A stretch of 64,000 nucleotides of DNA from an uncultured Gammaproteobacteria bacterium (GCA_913060975.1 CAJXVC010000011.1:62001-126000); one strand, 5' to 3'. Numbered from the stretch's first letter, positions 26,299 through 35,647 are shown. Notes: generated by a model from the letters alone, not told the origin. A program made the numbers and translations.

Positions 26299-27830
26299 AA
26301 AATTCAGTACGTTTACTAAGTGTGGCGATAGTTGCTGGTGCCATAGGGTATTTGGCAGCCAACTTCATTCCTGTGGAACACGACGGTATGCAGGACCCTA
26401 TGGTTTCAACACAGGAAGCGCAGCCGCTTTACTGGGTGGCACCAATGGATTCGAGCTTCAGGCGCGATGCACCCGGCCTGTCGCCGATGGGAATGGATTT
26501 GATTCCGGTCTATGAAGAGCCTGATGGTGACACCAATGCTGTCAGGGTCAATTCGACTGTTCAGCACAATCTGGGACTGAGAACTGCCAAGGCGATACGC
26601 AGCGATTTCGCTCGCGATGTAGAAGCAGTCGGATACACGCGCTGGAACGAAGCGACCATCGAAATGCTGCATCCACGCGCCGAGGGCTGGTTAGAGGTCT
26701 TCAATCTGGACAGTGTTGGTGACCAGGTCGAGGCTGGCCAGGTGATTTACGAATTGTATGCGCCCAATCTCGTCAGCGCCCAACAGGAGTTCATCACTGC
26801 GCGACAGGCTCGTAATGAGACTTTGGCTGCTCTGGCCCGGGAGCGTCTGCTGGCACTGGGATTTACTCCAGCACAAGTCGACGAACTCGCCAATAACGGG
26901 AACACGAGTAGTCGACTGGTTTATCGCGCCGTCAATGATGCGCTGGTCGTGGCACTGGGCACCCGACGAGGCAACTATGTGCAGCCTGCCAGCACGATCG
27001 CCACGCTGGCGTCACTGGATTCCATCTGGGTCGATGTGGATATTTTTGAAACGGATACTGCAGATCTGGAAATTGGCCTTGAGGCTGCGATTGAATTTCC
27101 AGCCTTCCCTGGTGAAACCTGGACGGGCGAAGTGAGTTATATCTACCCGGAACTGGAGCGTAGCAGCAGAACGTTACGGGTTCGGCTCGTAATTGAAAAT
27201 GAAGGCCATCGGTTAAAACCTAACATGTTCGCCAATGTCGCCATTGCCACCGATCCCCGACTCGACGTATTGGCTGTGCCACGCGAAGCAGTCATTCGGT
27301 CAGGTTCTGGCTCGCGACTTATTGTCGTTCGGGATGATGGCGGATTTGAACCGCGTGCAGTACGTACCGGTGTCAGCAGTGGCGAGCGGATCGAAATTCT
27401 GCAGGGCCTGTCTGCTGGTGAGACCGTAGTTACGTCGGGGCAGTTTCTGATTGATGCCGAAGCCAACGGCGAGCAAGCTTTGGCCCGGCTCGACGCGGCG
27501 AGCGAATCCACTTCTGAAAGCATGGATATGGATATGGATATGGATATGGATATGGATATGGAAAGAAGCGCCAATTTATCAGGAGATCAGGAAGCCGTGT
27601 ATTCCACTACCGGCCGCATCGCCAGCATGATGAACGATGGCATGGTGACTCTGGCCCATCAACCGGTTGCAGCGCTCGGTTGGCCTGCCATGACCATGAG
27701 TTTCACTACTGTCCCGGAAGTTAATCTCAGTGACTTCACAGTCGATGACACTGTGCGTTTCGAGTTTCGTCAGCTCGAAGGCGGTGGCTATGAGATTCTC
27801 GTGATGGAAGAGGCGGAGGTTATGCAATGA
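26295..27830 (+). CDS. cusB: Cu/Ag RND adaptor with C-terminal CusF domain
   Basis: A 511-residue membrane-fusion protein. After an N-terminal anchor come a heavy-metal-binding segment (YWVAPMDSSFRRDAPGLSPM, then GMDLIPVYEEP), barrel-sandwich and beta-barrel domains, a linker of alternating Met-Asp residues and a CusF-like OB domain (WPAMTMSFT with the copper-contacting Trp and Met). In E. coli CusF is a separate chaperone; here it is fused, so delivery and adaptor functions are joined. ATGA overlaps on both sides tie it to cusC and cusA. The periplasmic location is expected. Confidence 0.9.
   Translation: MKNSVRLLSVAIVAGAIGYLAANFIPVEHDGMQDPMVSTQEAQPLYWVAPMDSSFRRDAPGLSPMGMDLIPVYEEPDGDTNAVRVNSTVQHNLGLRTAKAIRSDFARDVEAVGYTRWNEATIEMLHPRAEGWLEVFNLDSVGDQVEAGQVIYELYAPNLVSAQQEFITARQARNETLAALARERLLALGFTPAQVDELANNGNTSSRLVYRAVNDALVVALGTRRGNYVQPASTIATLASLDSIWVDVDIFETDTADLEIGLEAAIEFPAFPGETWTGEVSYIYPELERSSRTLRVRLVIENEGHRLKPNMFANVAIATDPRLDVLAVPREAVIRSGSGSRLIVVRDDGGFEPRAVRTGVSSGERIEILQGLSAGETVVTSGQFLIDAEANGEQALARLDAASESTSESMDMDMDMDMDMDMERSANLSGDQEAVYSTTGRIASMMNDGMVTLAHQPVAALGWPAMTMSFTTVPEVNLSDFTVDDTVRFEFRQLEGGGYEILVMEEAEVMQ
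27522..27560 (+). repeat. Hexanucleotide microsatellite (ATGGAT)n inside cusB
   Basis: 39 bases encode six Met-Asp pairs plus a final Met (MDMDMDMDMDMDM). Since the unit is 6 bp, slippage would change the linker length without breaking the frame. The reverse strand reads as Ile-Ser repeats, which explains a spurious ORF there. Confidence 0.9.
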
Positions 27831-30800
27831 TTGCCGCTATTATTCGCTCGTCCATTGCCAATCGCGGGTTATTGCTATTGGCCGCCTTGTTGTTGATGGC
27901 TGCTGGTTTGCTCAATTTGCGCACCATGCCGGTGGATGCCATCCCCGATCTGTCCGATGTGCAGGTCATTATCCGCACGCCTTTCGCCGGTCAGGCGCCC
28001 CAGGTGGTGGAAGACCAGGTCACCTATCCACTAACCACAGCCATGTTGTCTGTACCCGGCGCGGTCAACGTGCGCGGCTACTCCTTCTTCGGTGACTCCT
28101 ATGTTTATGTAATTTTCGAAGACGGTACTGATCAGTACTGGGCGCGGAGCCGGGTTCTGGAATATCTCAGTCAGGTCAGTGCCGCTTTGCCTGGTGAAGT
28201 AACTCCCGCACTTGGCCCTGACGCCACCGGTGTGGGCTGGGTGTATGAATATGCCCTGGTCGACAGAACAGGCAATCATGACCTGAGCGAACTGCGGTCA
28301 TTACAGGACTGGTTTTTCAAATACGAGCTGCAGACGGTGGAAGGGGTTTCTGAGGTCGCCACCATCGGAGGAATGGTCAGACAGTATCAGGTTGTGGTTG
28401 ATCCCAATCGGCTCAGCGCACTCGGATTGAATCTGACACAGATCAGACAGGCGATTCAGAACGGCAACAGTGAAGTGGGCGGCTCGGTGATCGAAATGGC
28501 CGAAACTGAATTTATGGTTCGAGCCACTGGTTACGTGCAGAGCATGGAAGAGTTACGGAATATTCCTCTAAAGGCTGACGACAGAGGCGTACCGGTTTTG
28601 CTGGGAGACGTTGCTACTATTCAACTTGGCCCGCAACTGCGACGCGGGGTTGCTGATCTCAATGGGGAAGGTGAAGTGGTTGGTGGCGTTATCGTCATGC
28701 GCAGTGGTGAGAACGCGCAGGCAACCATCGCTGCCGTCAAAGCCAAGCTGCAAGAGCTCACTACGAGTTTACCCGAGGGTGTGGAAATAGTGCCAACCTA
28801 TGATCGCTCGGAACTCATCGGTGCGGCAGTGGATAATCTCTACACCAAGTTGATTGAGGAGTTTCTGGTGGTCGGTTTGATTTGCCTGGTATTCCTGTTT
28901 CATTTGCGTTCGTCTCTGGTAGCAATCGCTATTTTGCCGCTCGGCATCATGGCCGCGCTGCTGATTATGCGAGCCCAGGGTATCAATGCGAACATCATGT
29001 CGCTGGGCGGTATCGCGATAGCGATTGGCGCCATGGTAGATGGTGCTATCGTCATGATCGAGAACGTCCACAAACACATGGAAAGGCGTCCCGGGCTGGT
29101 AGGTAAGGAGCGCTGGGATTTGATTGCGGAAGCAACTACCCAGGTTGGTGGTCCACTGTTTTTCTCCCTGCTCATTATCACGCTTAGCTTCTTGCCTATA
29201 TTCACACTGGAAGCTCAAGAGGGAAGATTGTTCGCGCCCCTGGCCTTTACCAAGACCTGGGCCATGGCTGCAGCGGCGTTGTTTTCTATTACTTTCATTC
29301 CAGTCTTCATGGGTTATCTGATCAGGGGCAAGATTCACTCTGAGCAGCGCAATCCCCTGAATCGTCTGCTGACGACTTGTTACAGACCGGTGGTCGGGTT
29401 CATTACCAAACATCCCTGGCCGGTGATTGTCGCCGCTGTATTGCTTACTGCCTCCGCGGCATGGCCGATATCGAGGCTGGGTTCAGAGTTTATGCCGCCG
29501 CTGGATGAAGGCGACTGGATGTATATGCCCACCGCGCGCCCGGGTCTTCCCATTGGCGAGGCAACTCAACTGCTGCAGCAAACTGACCGGATGATCAAAT
29601 CAGTACCTGAGGTGGCCCAGGTATTTGGCAAGATAGGACGCGCGGAAACCGCGACCGATCCGGCTCCGCTGACCATGATCGAATCGGTGATCCGGTTCAA
29701 GCCGGAATCAGAGTGGCGCGAAGGGATGACCATGGAAGACATCCGGGCGGAAATTCGTGAAAGAGTGCAACTGCCGGGAATTGCCAATGTCTGGGTCATG
29801 CCCATCAAAACACGCATTGATATGTTGGCTACCGGCATTAAAACTCCGGTTGGTATTAAAATAAGCGGGCCCGAGCTTGATGTGATTCAATCGATTGGCA
29901 GAGATATTGAAAATCTGCTCGGTGACTTTCCCGGTTCTTCCAGTGTCTACGCTGAGCGGGTTGTCGGTGGGCGCTATGTGGTAGTGGATATTGATCGCTT
30001 GGCCGCGGCGCGCCTGGGTCTCAACATCGCAGACGTGCAGGCAGTTGTGACGTCCGCCATAGGTGGCATGAATGTATCGGAGACCATTGAAGGTCTGGAA
30101 AGGTATCCGATTAACGTGCGCTATCCGCGCCAGGTACGTGATTCTCTGGAAAATATTAGACGTCTGCCGATTATCACGCCGAGAGGCGACCGTATTGCAT
30201 TAAGCGATGTTGCCAGGGTGGAAATAGAAGATGGCCCGCCGATGATCAAGAGTGAGAACGCCCGCCCGAACGGTTGGGTCTATATTGATATCGCCGATAT
30301 TGACGTAGGCAGTTATGTGGGTAACGCAAGAGCGTTTCTTGAGAGCAATCTTAATCTCCCTGCTGGTTATACACTGGGTTGGTCTGGTCAGTTTGAATAC
30401 ATGGAACGGGCTATTGAGCGGCTCAAACTGGTCGTGCCATTAACAGTGGTGATAATTACTCTGCTTCTCTATCTTGCATTTAACAGAGTCAGCGATGTAT
30501 TAATCATACTGGCGTCTCTGCCGGTTTCGATCGCGGGCAGTGCCTGGTTTGTGTGGTATCTTGGCTACGATTTATCAGTAGCGGTTGCGGTTGGAGTAAT
30601 TGCCCTGGCCGGAGTTGCTGTAGAGATAGGCGTGATCATGCTGATCTATCTCAATCAGTATCGGCAAGACTATCTGGACAAATTGGGGCCTGATGAAAAT
30701 CCATCGCAGTCAGGATTGCGGGAAGCTATCCAGCAAGGGGCATTGCAGCGCTTGCGGCCCATTGTTATGACAGTGGCTGCGATCACCGCAGGGCTACTGC

Positions 30801-30970
30801 CAATCATGACCGGACATGGCGTGGGATCGGAAGTTATGCAGCGGATTGCGGCGCCAATGATTGGCGGGATGTTAAGCACAATGGTGCTGACCTTGTGTGT
30901 TATTCCGGCTCTTTATTTACTGTGGCACAGTTTTGCGATTCGCAGTAACAAAAGGGCAAGGGCTGCTTAG
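27827..30970 (+). CDS. cusA: Cu(I)/Ag(I) RND efflux pump
   Basis: A 1047-residue inner-membrane RND pump. TM4 has AIAIGAMVDGAIVMIENVHK, the copper/silver (CusA-type) signature rather than DFG-x2-VDGAV. Met-containing EGDWMYMPTARPG and the GIKTPVGIKISG block are typical for CusA, in which methionines relay Cu(I) from periplasm and cytoplasm. Coupled to cusB by ATGA. Followed by a perfect terminator hairpin. Confidence 0.93.
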   Translation: MIAAIIRSSIANRGLLLLAALLLMAAGLLNLRTMPVDAIPDLSDVQVIIRTPFAGQAPQVVEDQVTYPLTTAMLSVPGAVNVRGYSFFGDSYVYVIFEDGTDQYWARSRVLEYLSQVSAALPGEVTPALGPDATGVGWVYEYALVDRTGNHDLSELRSLQDWFFKYELQTVEGVSEVATIGGMVRQYQVVVDPNRLSALGLNLTQIRQAIQNGNSEVGGSVIEMAETEFMVRATGYVQSMEELRNIPLKADDRGVPVLLGDVATIQLGPQLRRGVADLNGEGEVVGGVIVMRSGENAQATIAAVKAKLQELTTSLPEGVEIVPTYDRSELIGAAVDNLYTKLIEEFLVVGLICLVFLFHLRSSLVAIAILPLGIMAALLIMRAQGINANIMSLGGIAIAIGAMVDGAIVMIENVHKHMERRPGLVGKERWDLIAEATTQVGGPLFFSLLIITLSFLPIFTLEAQEGRLFAPLAFTKTWAMAAAALFSITFIPVFMGYLIRGKIHSEQRNPLNRLLTTCYRPVVGFITKHPWPVIVAAVLLTASAAWPISRLGSEFMPPLDEGDWMYMPTARPGLPIGEATQLLQQTDRMIKSVPEVAQVFGKIGRAETATDPAPLTMIESVIRFKPESEWREGMTMEDIRAEIRERVQLPGIANVWVMPIKTRIDMLATGIKTPVGIKISGPELDVIQSIGRDIENLLGDFPGSSSVYAERVVGGRYVVVDIDRLAAARLGLNIADVQAVVTSAIGGMNVSETIEGLERYPINVRYPRQVRDSLENIRRLPIITPRGDRIALSDVARVEIEDGPPMIKSENARPNGWVYIDIADIDVGSYVGNARAFLESNLNLPAGYTLGWSGQFEYMERAIERLKLVVPLTVVIITLLLYLAFNRVSDVLIILASLPVSIAGSAWFVWYLGYDLSVAVAVGVIALAGVAVEIGVIMLIYLNQYRQDYLDKLGPDENPSQSGLREAIQQGALQRLRPIVMTVAAITAGLLPIMTGHGVGSEVMQRIAAPMIGGMLSTMVLTLCVIPALYLLWHSFAIRSNKRARAA

Positions 30971-31015
30971 CTCTTTCAACCGGCTCGGCATGGCCGATGT
31001 AATTTTTCTGAAACT

Positions 31016-31051
31016 GAGTGCCCATTGTCGTTAGTTGATCAATGGGCACTC
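31016..31051. terminator. Bidirectional terminator between cusA and ynfA
   Basis: GAGTGCCCATTG and CAATGGGCACTC form a perfect 12-bp stem with a 12-base loop, 45 bp after the cusA stop and 88 bp before the end of the convergent ynfA. T-runs are weak on both sides. Confidence 0.75.
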
Positions 31052-31138
31052 AATAATTCAGGCAGAATATCAAACGTGCAGTAGTGGTATTCATCGATTG
31101 CAGGGCGACGCGCACAAGTGAATCTATTATCAACTTGA

Positions 31139-31483
31139 TTAATGCGTCAGCCGGCTACCCGACAGGATTATGACTGTTCCCATAATCGCCAGACCAGCGC
31201 CAGTAACATCCCAGCCATTAGGGCGTGCGCCTTCTACAAGCCAAAGCCACAATAACGAAGAAACAATGTAAATTCCCCCGTACGCCGCATAGGTTCGCCC
31301 GGCAAAACCTACGTCGATGCGCGTAAGCAGCCAGGCAAAAGCAAGCAGGAAAATTATTGCGGGAAGCAGCCACCAGGCACTTCTGTCTTGCCGTAACCAA
31401 GCCCAAAGGGCAAAGCAACCTGCGATTTCAGCCAGTGCTGCTGCAATGTAGATTATCGTACTGGTTAAGTAGAAATTACTCAT
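31139..31483 (-). CDS. ynfA: YnfA/UPF0060 small membrane protein
   Basis: A 114-residue inner-membrane protein with four hydrophobic segments. The blocks [17 protein letters not shown] and [20 protein letters not shown], then [19 protein letters not shown], are the conserved UPF0060 core. These proteins resemble small multidrug-resistance subunits and have no settled substrate. They often travel with metal-resistance genes, as here. Confidence 0.93.
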   Translation of the reverse strand: MSNFYLTSTIIYIAAALAEIAGCFALWAWLRQDRSAWWLLPAIIFLLAFAWLLTRIDVGFAGRTYAAYGGIYIVSSLLWLWLVEGARPNGWDVTGAGLAIMGTVIILSGSRLTH

Positions 31484-31685
31484 CTCTTCAACTCTAAAAA
31501 TTCAAACACACGACAGCAGACATCATTTTTATATTGTTTATAAAAAGATGCGAGTTATGCCGCGCATGTACTGATGCAATCGTTGCGTCCAGACCTGGCA
31601 GATTCTGGTTTATCCCAATCCATTCAAAAAGAAAGCGAACTAAAGGTTTCGGCACGTCAACTTACAAGCTACTGAAAGAACACAA

Positions 31686-32075
31686 CTAGTCATTAAACAG
31701 GCTTTCTATCAGCGGGCATTCGGGGACATCCTCGCCGCTGCATGAGCTGATAGTTTCCGCAAGAATCGCTTCCATCCTCCTGAGCTGACTAATCTTGCTT
31801 CGTACTGATTGCAAGTGCTGCTTCGCCATCTCTTCGACTTCATGACACGATACAGCATTGCGATCGACCAGGCTGAGCAAGCTTTTGAGGTCGTCGATGT
31901 TAAATCCAAGTTCTCGACCTCGTTGAATAAAATGTAATCGTTCTTCATGCCGTTCGTCGTAATCCCGGTAACCGTTTGCAGCGCGTCTTGGCGCGGGAAG
32001 AAGGCCGATTTTTTCGTAATACCTGATAGTTTCGGCATTGCAACCACTACTTGCTGCCAGTTCACCTCGTTTCAT
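31686..32075 (-). CDS. merR: MerR-family mercury-responsive regulator
   Basis: A 129-residue regulator. ATG 32075 is chosen because GGAGG precedes it and the HTH begins there (MKRGELAASSGCNAETIRYYEKIGLL). The coiled-coil ends in CSGEDVPECPLIESLF; with the upstream Cys in VSCHEVEE this gives three cysteines like MerR's Hg(II) site (Cys82, 117, 126 in Tn501), though the last pair is one residue closer. It faces merT across a MerR-type promoter. It should repress and, with Hg(II), activate merTPFA. Confidence 0.88.
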   Translation of the reverse strand: MKRGELAASSGCNAETIRYYEKIGLLPAPRRAANGYRDYDERHEERLHFIQRGRELGFNIDDLKSLLSLVDRNAVSCHEVEEMAKQHLQSVRSKISQLRRMEAILAETISSCSGEDVPECPLIESLFND

Positions 32076-32127
32076 TGCTGACCTCCGAATCAACTTCCTG
32101 ATTAACAAAATCACTCGATGAAGTGTC

Positions 32128-32158
32128 TTGACTCTGTATTGGCTACAGGGTTTATGGT
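32128..32158 (+). promoter_or_regulatory. mer promoter-operator
   Basis: TTGACT, a 19-bp spacer and TATGGT, with the dyad CTGTA-N5-TACAG centred in the spacer. The long spacer and central dyad are hallmarks of MerR-activated promoters. The track's merT start (32118) lies upstream of it and so cannot be right. Confidence 0.85.
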
Positions 32159-32198
32159 CTCGTCAATCGCGGAACCAGTCAAGTACAGACCGCGAAAA

Positions 32199-32606
32199 AT
32201 GGAGAGGACATTGAATCACTTTCACGAAAAAACCGAGCCGAACTCTAATGAAGTTGGCAGCAGCGGCCGTGGAAAGCTGTTCGCCGCAGGAGGCGTCTTC
32301 GGTGCGCTAATAGCCTCGTCGTGCTGCATCGTGCCGCTGGTTCTTGTATCGCTGGGTATTTCTGGTACCTGGATCGGCAGTCTGACAGCGCTGGAACCCT
32401 ACAAGCCACTCTTTTTGGCGGTAACGGGATTGGCGTTGGCGGCTGGTTTCTGGCACGTCTATTTCAAACCGAAACCAGCTTGTGCAGACGAGAGCTATTG
32501 CGCGCGTCCCCTGTCGGGGCTGATTACCCATTTTGCCCTCTGGATTGCTACCGTCATTGCACTGCTCTCGGCCACTATCGATTTTTGGGCCCCATTGTTC
32601 TATTAA
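32199..32606 (+). CDS. merT: Mercuric ion transporter MerT
   Basis: A 135-residue inner-membrane protein with three hydrophobic segments. The first carries ASSCCIVPLVLVSLGISG, the vicinal Cys pair that takes Hg(II) from MerP; the second Cys pair is in KPACADESYC on the cytoplasmic loop. The start must lie after the promoter; ATG 32199 is used, and TTG 32211 after GGAGAGG is a real alternative. It passes Hg(II) into the cell for reduction by MerA. Confidence 0.9.
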   Translation: MERTLNHFHEKTEPNSNEVGSSGRGKLFAAGGVFGALIASSCCIVPLVLVSLGISGTWIGSLTALEPYKPLFLAVTGLALAAGFWHVYFKPKPACADESYCARPLSGLITHFALWIATVIALLSATIDFWAPLFY

Positions 32607-32620
32607 CAGGAGATACGATT

Positions 32621-32959
32621 ATGAAAAGATTCATTATTACTTTGTCTGCTCTCACTTTTTTCGCTATCAGCGGAGTTTCCACGTTGGCACTCATGCCAAC
32701 GCAGCAAAAAGAAGCCAACAGTAGTTCGCAGGCAATTGCGGAAGAAAAGACAGCCACTTTCAACGTGGAAAACATGACCTGCGCAACGTGCCCGATAACT
32801 GTTCGCAAGGCAATGGAACAGGTGAGTGGTGTGAAATCGGTAGCTGTAGACTACGAGAGCAAGACGGCCACTGTTGTGTTCGATCCCAATGTGGCAACGC
32901 CCGCGAAAATTGGCGCCGCGTCCACCAACGCAGGATATCCTGCCAAACCAGTTACATAG
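32621..32959 (+). CDS. merP: Periplasmic mercury-binding protein MerP
   Basis: A 112-residue protein starting at ATG 32621 after AGGAG; the longer track ORF overlaps merT out of frame. A signal-like N-terminus is followed by a heavy-metal-associated domain with NMTCATCPITVRKAMEQV, the Cys-x2-Cys Hg ligand pair (GMTCATCP in most MerP). It hands Hg(II) to MerT. 14 bp separate it from merT. Confidence 0.93.
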   Translation: MKRFIITLSALTFFAISGVSTLALMPTQQKEANSSSQAIAEEKTATFNVENMTCATCPITVRKAMEQVSGVKSVAVDYESKTATVVFDPNVATPAKIGAASTNAGYPAKPVT

Positions 32960-32965
32960 TCCCCG

Positions 32966-33202
32966 TTGCAGCAGCGGACATTACTGCATCTGGGAATCGT
33001 CGGTACAGTGATATTAGCGCTGTGCTGTTTTACTCCTGTGCTGGTGATTCTGTTTGCTGTTGCAGGATTGTCAGCATTAACCGGCTATCTGGATTATGTG
33101 CTGTTTCCAGCACTCGGATTGTTACTCTGTCTGACAATTTACGCGGCATGGAAATCAAAGCGAACAGGTTGTGATACCAGCACTGGCGACCAGGACTTAT
33201 GA
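32966..33202 (+). CDS. merF: Mercury transporter MerF
   Basis: A 78-residue two-TM protein starting at TTG 32966. It matches MerF closely: LGIVGTVILALCCFTPVLV, LSALTGYLDYVLFPAL and a short cytoplasmic tail with a lone Cys. The vicinal Cys pair in the first TM binds Hg(II). No good RBS is visible and it begins 6 bp after merP, so it probably depends on translational coupling. merT plus merF gives two uptake proteins in one operon. Confidence 0.88.
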   Translation: MQQRTLLHLGIVGTVILALCCFTPVLVILFAVAGLSALTGYLDYVLFPALGLLLCLTIYAAWKSKRTGCDTSTGDQDL

Positions 33203-33229
33203 GAACTTCTCCAATCAGGATTAAAGTAT

Positions 33230-34642
33230 ATGAATAACACGAACCCGGAATTGTTGGTTGTCGGTGCAGGATCTGCCGGATTTTCAGCGGCAATTACAGC
33301 AGCAGAAACAGGTGCAAGCGTAGTGATTGCCGGTAACGGTACCATCGGTGGTACCTGTGTCAACGTAGGCTGTGTGCCCTCGAAAACGCTCATTCGCGCC
33401 ATGGAAGTTATCCAGAATGGCAATGAAGCCAGCCGATTTGAGGGCGTGGAGGGCGCCGCACGCGTCGTCGATTGGCAAGCTCTGGTTCGTCAAAAACAGC
33501 AATTGGTGGATGACCTGCGCAAGGCCAAATACACAGACTTGCTTCCCCAATATCCGAATATCTCGCTGGTTTCAGGAACGGCAAAATTCACCGGCAACTC
33601 AGCGACTGAAATGTTGGTTGCTGACGAGCTGTTTCATCCGCAAAAAGTAATTATTACCACAGGGTCTTCGCCTGCATTGCCTCCAATCAACGGAATTCAG
33701 GCGATAGATGTGCTGGACAGTACCCAGGCTTTGGAAATGACAAGTTTACCCGAATCACTACTGGTTATCGGCGGTGGTGTTATTGGTTGTGAACTGGGAC
33801 AAATGTTTGCCAGAGCCGGTGTGAGGGTCACTATTTGCTGCCGTAGCCGTTTGCTGCCCGGCACAGATCCTCTGGTAAGCCAGCTGTTAGCCGATCAGTT
33901 TCGCAAGGAAGGAATTACAGTGTGTGAAGGAGTTGGTTATCAGGAAATCCTTCAGGAAGGGAGTGTGGTGAAGCTGAGCTGTAAAACTGAAGAAGGTCTT
34001 CAGATTATTGAGTCTGAACGTGTCCTGGCAGCATCCGGTCGAAAACCTAATATCAGATCGCTCCATTTGGAAAAAGCAGGCATCGAAGTCAATGCAGAGG
34101 GTGGTATAAAAACCAATTCTTACATGCAAACTACAAATAATGATGTTTATGCCGCCGGGGACGTAACGGGTGCCGATATGTTTGTTTACATGGCAGCCTA
34201 TGGGGCCAAACTGGCTGCGAGAAATGCTTTGAAGGGTAACGCCGGTGCGTATAGTAATAAAACAATGCCTTCGGTAGTATTTACAGATCCTCAGTTTGCC
34301 GCTGTTGGATTGACGGAAGCGCAAGCTGTCGCAGAAGGTATCGATGTTGAAACAAGCACGGTCAGTCTGGATCAGATACCGAGATTTATAACGTCCCGAA
34401 AAACTCAAGGTTTCATCAAGTTGGTGGCTGAAACTGGCTCGAAAAGAATTTTGGGAGCGACTGTATTGGCACCAGAAGCTGGAGATAGCATACAGACGAT
34501 TGCCGTGGCGCTGAAAGCCGGATTCACTTCAGTTGAGTTGGGGGATATGCTTTTTCCCTATCTGACAGCGGTTGAAGGGCTTAAGCTGGCGGCGCAGGGA
34601 TTTAGTAAAGACGTGAGCAAGCTCTCCTGCTGTGCGGGTTAG
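33230..34642 (+). CDS. merA: Mercuric reductase MerA
   Basis: A 470-residue flavoprotein disulfide reductase. The FAD motif VVGAGSAGFSAA, the redox-active GGTCVNVGCVPSK, the NAD(P)H-binding VIGGGVIGCELGQ and the C-terminal vicinal cysteines (LSCCAG) that pass Hg(II) to the active site are all present. The N-terminal MerP-like NmerA domain is absent, a common short form. It reduces Hg(II) to Hg(0) with NADPH in the cytoplasm. Last gene of merTPFA. Confidence 0.96.
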   Translation: MNNTNPELLVVGAGSAGFSAAITAAETGASVVIAGNGTIGGTCVNVGCVPSKTLIRAMEVIQNGNEASRFEGVEGAARVVDWQALVRQKQQLVDDLRKAKYTDLLPQYPNISLVSGTAKFTGNSATEMLVADELFHPQKVIITTGSSPALPPINGIQAIDVLDSTQALEMTSLPESLLVIGGGVIGCELGQMFARAGVRVTICCRSRLLPGTDPLVSQLLADQFRKEGITVCEGVGYQEILQEGSVVKLSCKTEEGLQIIESERVLAASGRKPNIRSLHLEKAGIEVNAEGGIKTNSYMQTTNNDVYAAGDVTGADMFVYMAAYGAKLAARNALKGNAGAYSNKTMPSVVFTDPQFAAVGLTEAQAVAEGIDVETSTVSLDQIPRFITSRKTQGFIKLVAETGSKRILGATVLAPEAGDSIQTIAVALKAGFTSVELGDMLFPYLTAVEGLKLAAQGFSKDVSKLSCCAG

Positions 34643-34666
34643 TAAAGTTAAATATTTACTGGTTTC

Positions 34667-34688
34667 AAAAATAATTATAATTATTTTT
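34667..34688. repeat. Perfect 22-bp AT palindrome after merA
   Basis: AAAAATAATTATAATTATTTTT is fully self-complementary, 25 bp after the merA stop. With no G-C pairs it would be a weak terminator; it may mark the operon end. Confidence 0.5.
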
Positions 34689-34689
34689 G

Positions 34690-35052
34690 CGAAGCTACAG
34701 TTCAGAGCGCTGATCCACTGTAGTAGCGTATGGAGTTATTAATCGCGTTGCTATGATTGCCAGTATCCAATTAGGGAGTAAAACCAAAATAAGTCACTGT
34801 GAGTGATGCCAAGCTGAATCGTTGGCAAAAGATGTTGCTGAGGACATAATCGAACCACTGGCACGAGGATGTTTCAGAACAGGTGTTCACTGAAACTCTA
34901 GATAAATTAATGTATTGCAACATCGAGCTTAGGGTGAGCCAAGAAGCGAGCTAAAAAAATCTGGATCCTTTGGAAATAATGCGAAAGCATTTGGTGAAAA
35001 CCCGGTCTTTATAGCTTGAAGGAAAAACTGGCGAACTACCTTAGAAATCTCC
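34690..35052. other. Intergenic stretch, nothing recognised
   Basis: About 360 bp between merA and the copL promoter holds no ORF over 60 codons on the track and no clear RNA structure. Composition is more AT-rich than the genes around it; possibly a relic junction between the mer and cop units. Confidence 0.5.
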
Positions 35053-35083
35053 TTGACTTTCAAGTGGGTTTAGGTGGTTAAAT
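35053..35083 (+). promoter_or_regulatory. Candidate MerR/CueR-type promoter of the cop operon
   Basis: TTGACT, 19 bp, TTAAAT, ending 32 bp before the copL-like start. The ACTTT...AGGT elements resemble those of the cus promoter at 24367, so one regulator may serve both. Dyad symmetry is weak here. Confidence 0.45.
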
Positions 35084-35115
35084 ACATAGATGTAACGAAG
35101 TCAATGTGACTATTC

Positions 35116-35499
35116 ATGCCTCAGAAAATTTTGATCAGTCTGCTTATAATGCTTTTGGTGGCCCCACTGAATACCAGTGCGGCTGCTTGGATGGCAATGA
35201 GCATGAGCAATTCAGAACAGCATGTTCAGCATATGACTATGCCAGACTTTGATCACAGCTTACACATGAGTGCTACGCGCGGTGAATCGTCTGCTCATTC
35301 TCAAGTTTCGCAGGCGCATGAGCATGATGCTTCCGACTGCGAAGAACATTGTGCATCCTGCACCAACCACTGTTCCAGTCTGGGAATTATGACCTCCACT
35401 ATGGGTCCGTTCAACCTTGAAAGCCACAGACTCGGAGCCATACCCGGTACCACGTTCAATCGTTCAGACCTCCTCTTCAGGCCGCCGATCCTCGCTTGA
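35116..35499 (+). CDS. copL: CopL-like copper-sensing leader protein (class B)
   Basis: A 127-residue ORF directly before copA, the place of copL in Xanthomonas, where it is needed for copper induction. It has a signal peptide (LLVAPLNTSAAA), Met/His-rich stretches (MAMSMSNSEQHVQHMTMPDF), a cysteine cluster CEEHCASCTNHC and the tail LLFRPPILA at the stop. The C-x3-C-x2-C core and tail are shared with the ORF at 24469. I infer copper sensing during translation with the C-terminal Arg-Pro-Pro acting on the ribosome; the similarity to CopL is by position and composition, not alignment. Confidence 0.7.
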   Translation: MPQKILISLLIMLLVAPLNTSAAAWMAMSMSNSEQHVQHMTMPDFDHSLHMSATRGESSAHSQVSQAHEHDASDCEEHCASCTNHCSSLGIMTSTMGPFNLESHRLGAIPGTTFNRSDLLFRPPILA

Positions 35500-35627
35500 G
35501 GGTCAGCGGGCCAATTAATCATTCTTTTAGATAGATAACAGTTTGCTTTCCGTCCGTTTCATTGACGTGGAACGGTTGACTGTAGCGTATCTGCCCCTGA
35601 TCTTGATTCCTGTTTAATTCAATCAAA

Positions 35628-35647
35628 CTGGCAATTGCCTGTGCCAG
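35628..35647 (+). promoter_or_regulatory. Hairpin between copL-like ORF and copA
   Basis: CTGGCA and TGCCAG form a 6-bp stem around an 8-base loop, 25 bp before the copA ATG and close to its RBS (TAGGAG). Could influence copA translation. Confidence 0.25.

Noticed and set aside
27143-27574. Minus-strand ORF with an Ile-Ser repeat
   Set aside because: It is the antisense reading of the (ATGGAT)n repeat inside cusB.
28769-29413. 214-codon minus-strand ORF
   Set aside because: Antisense shadow of cusA; composition rich in His, Gln and Arg without motifs.
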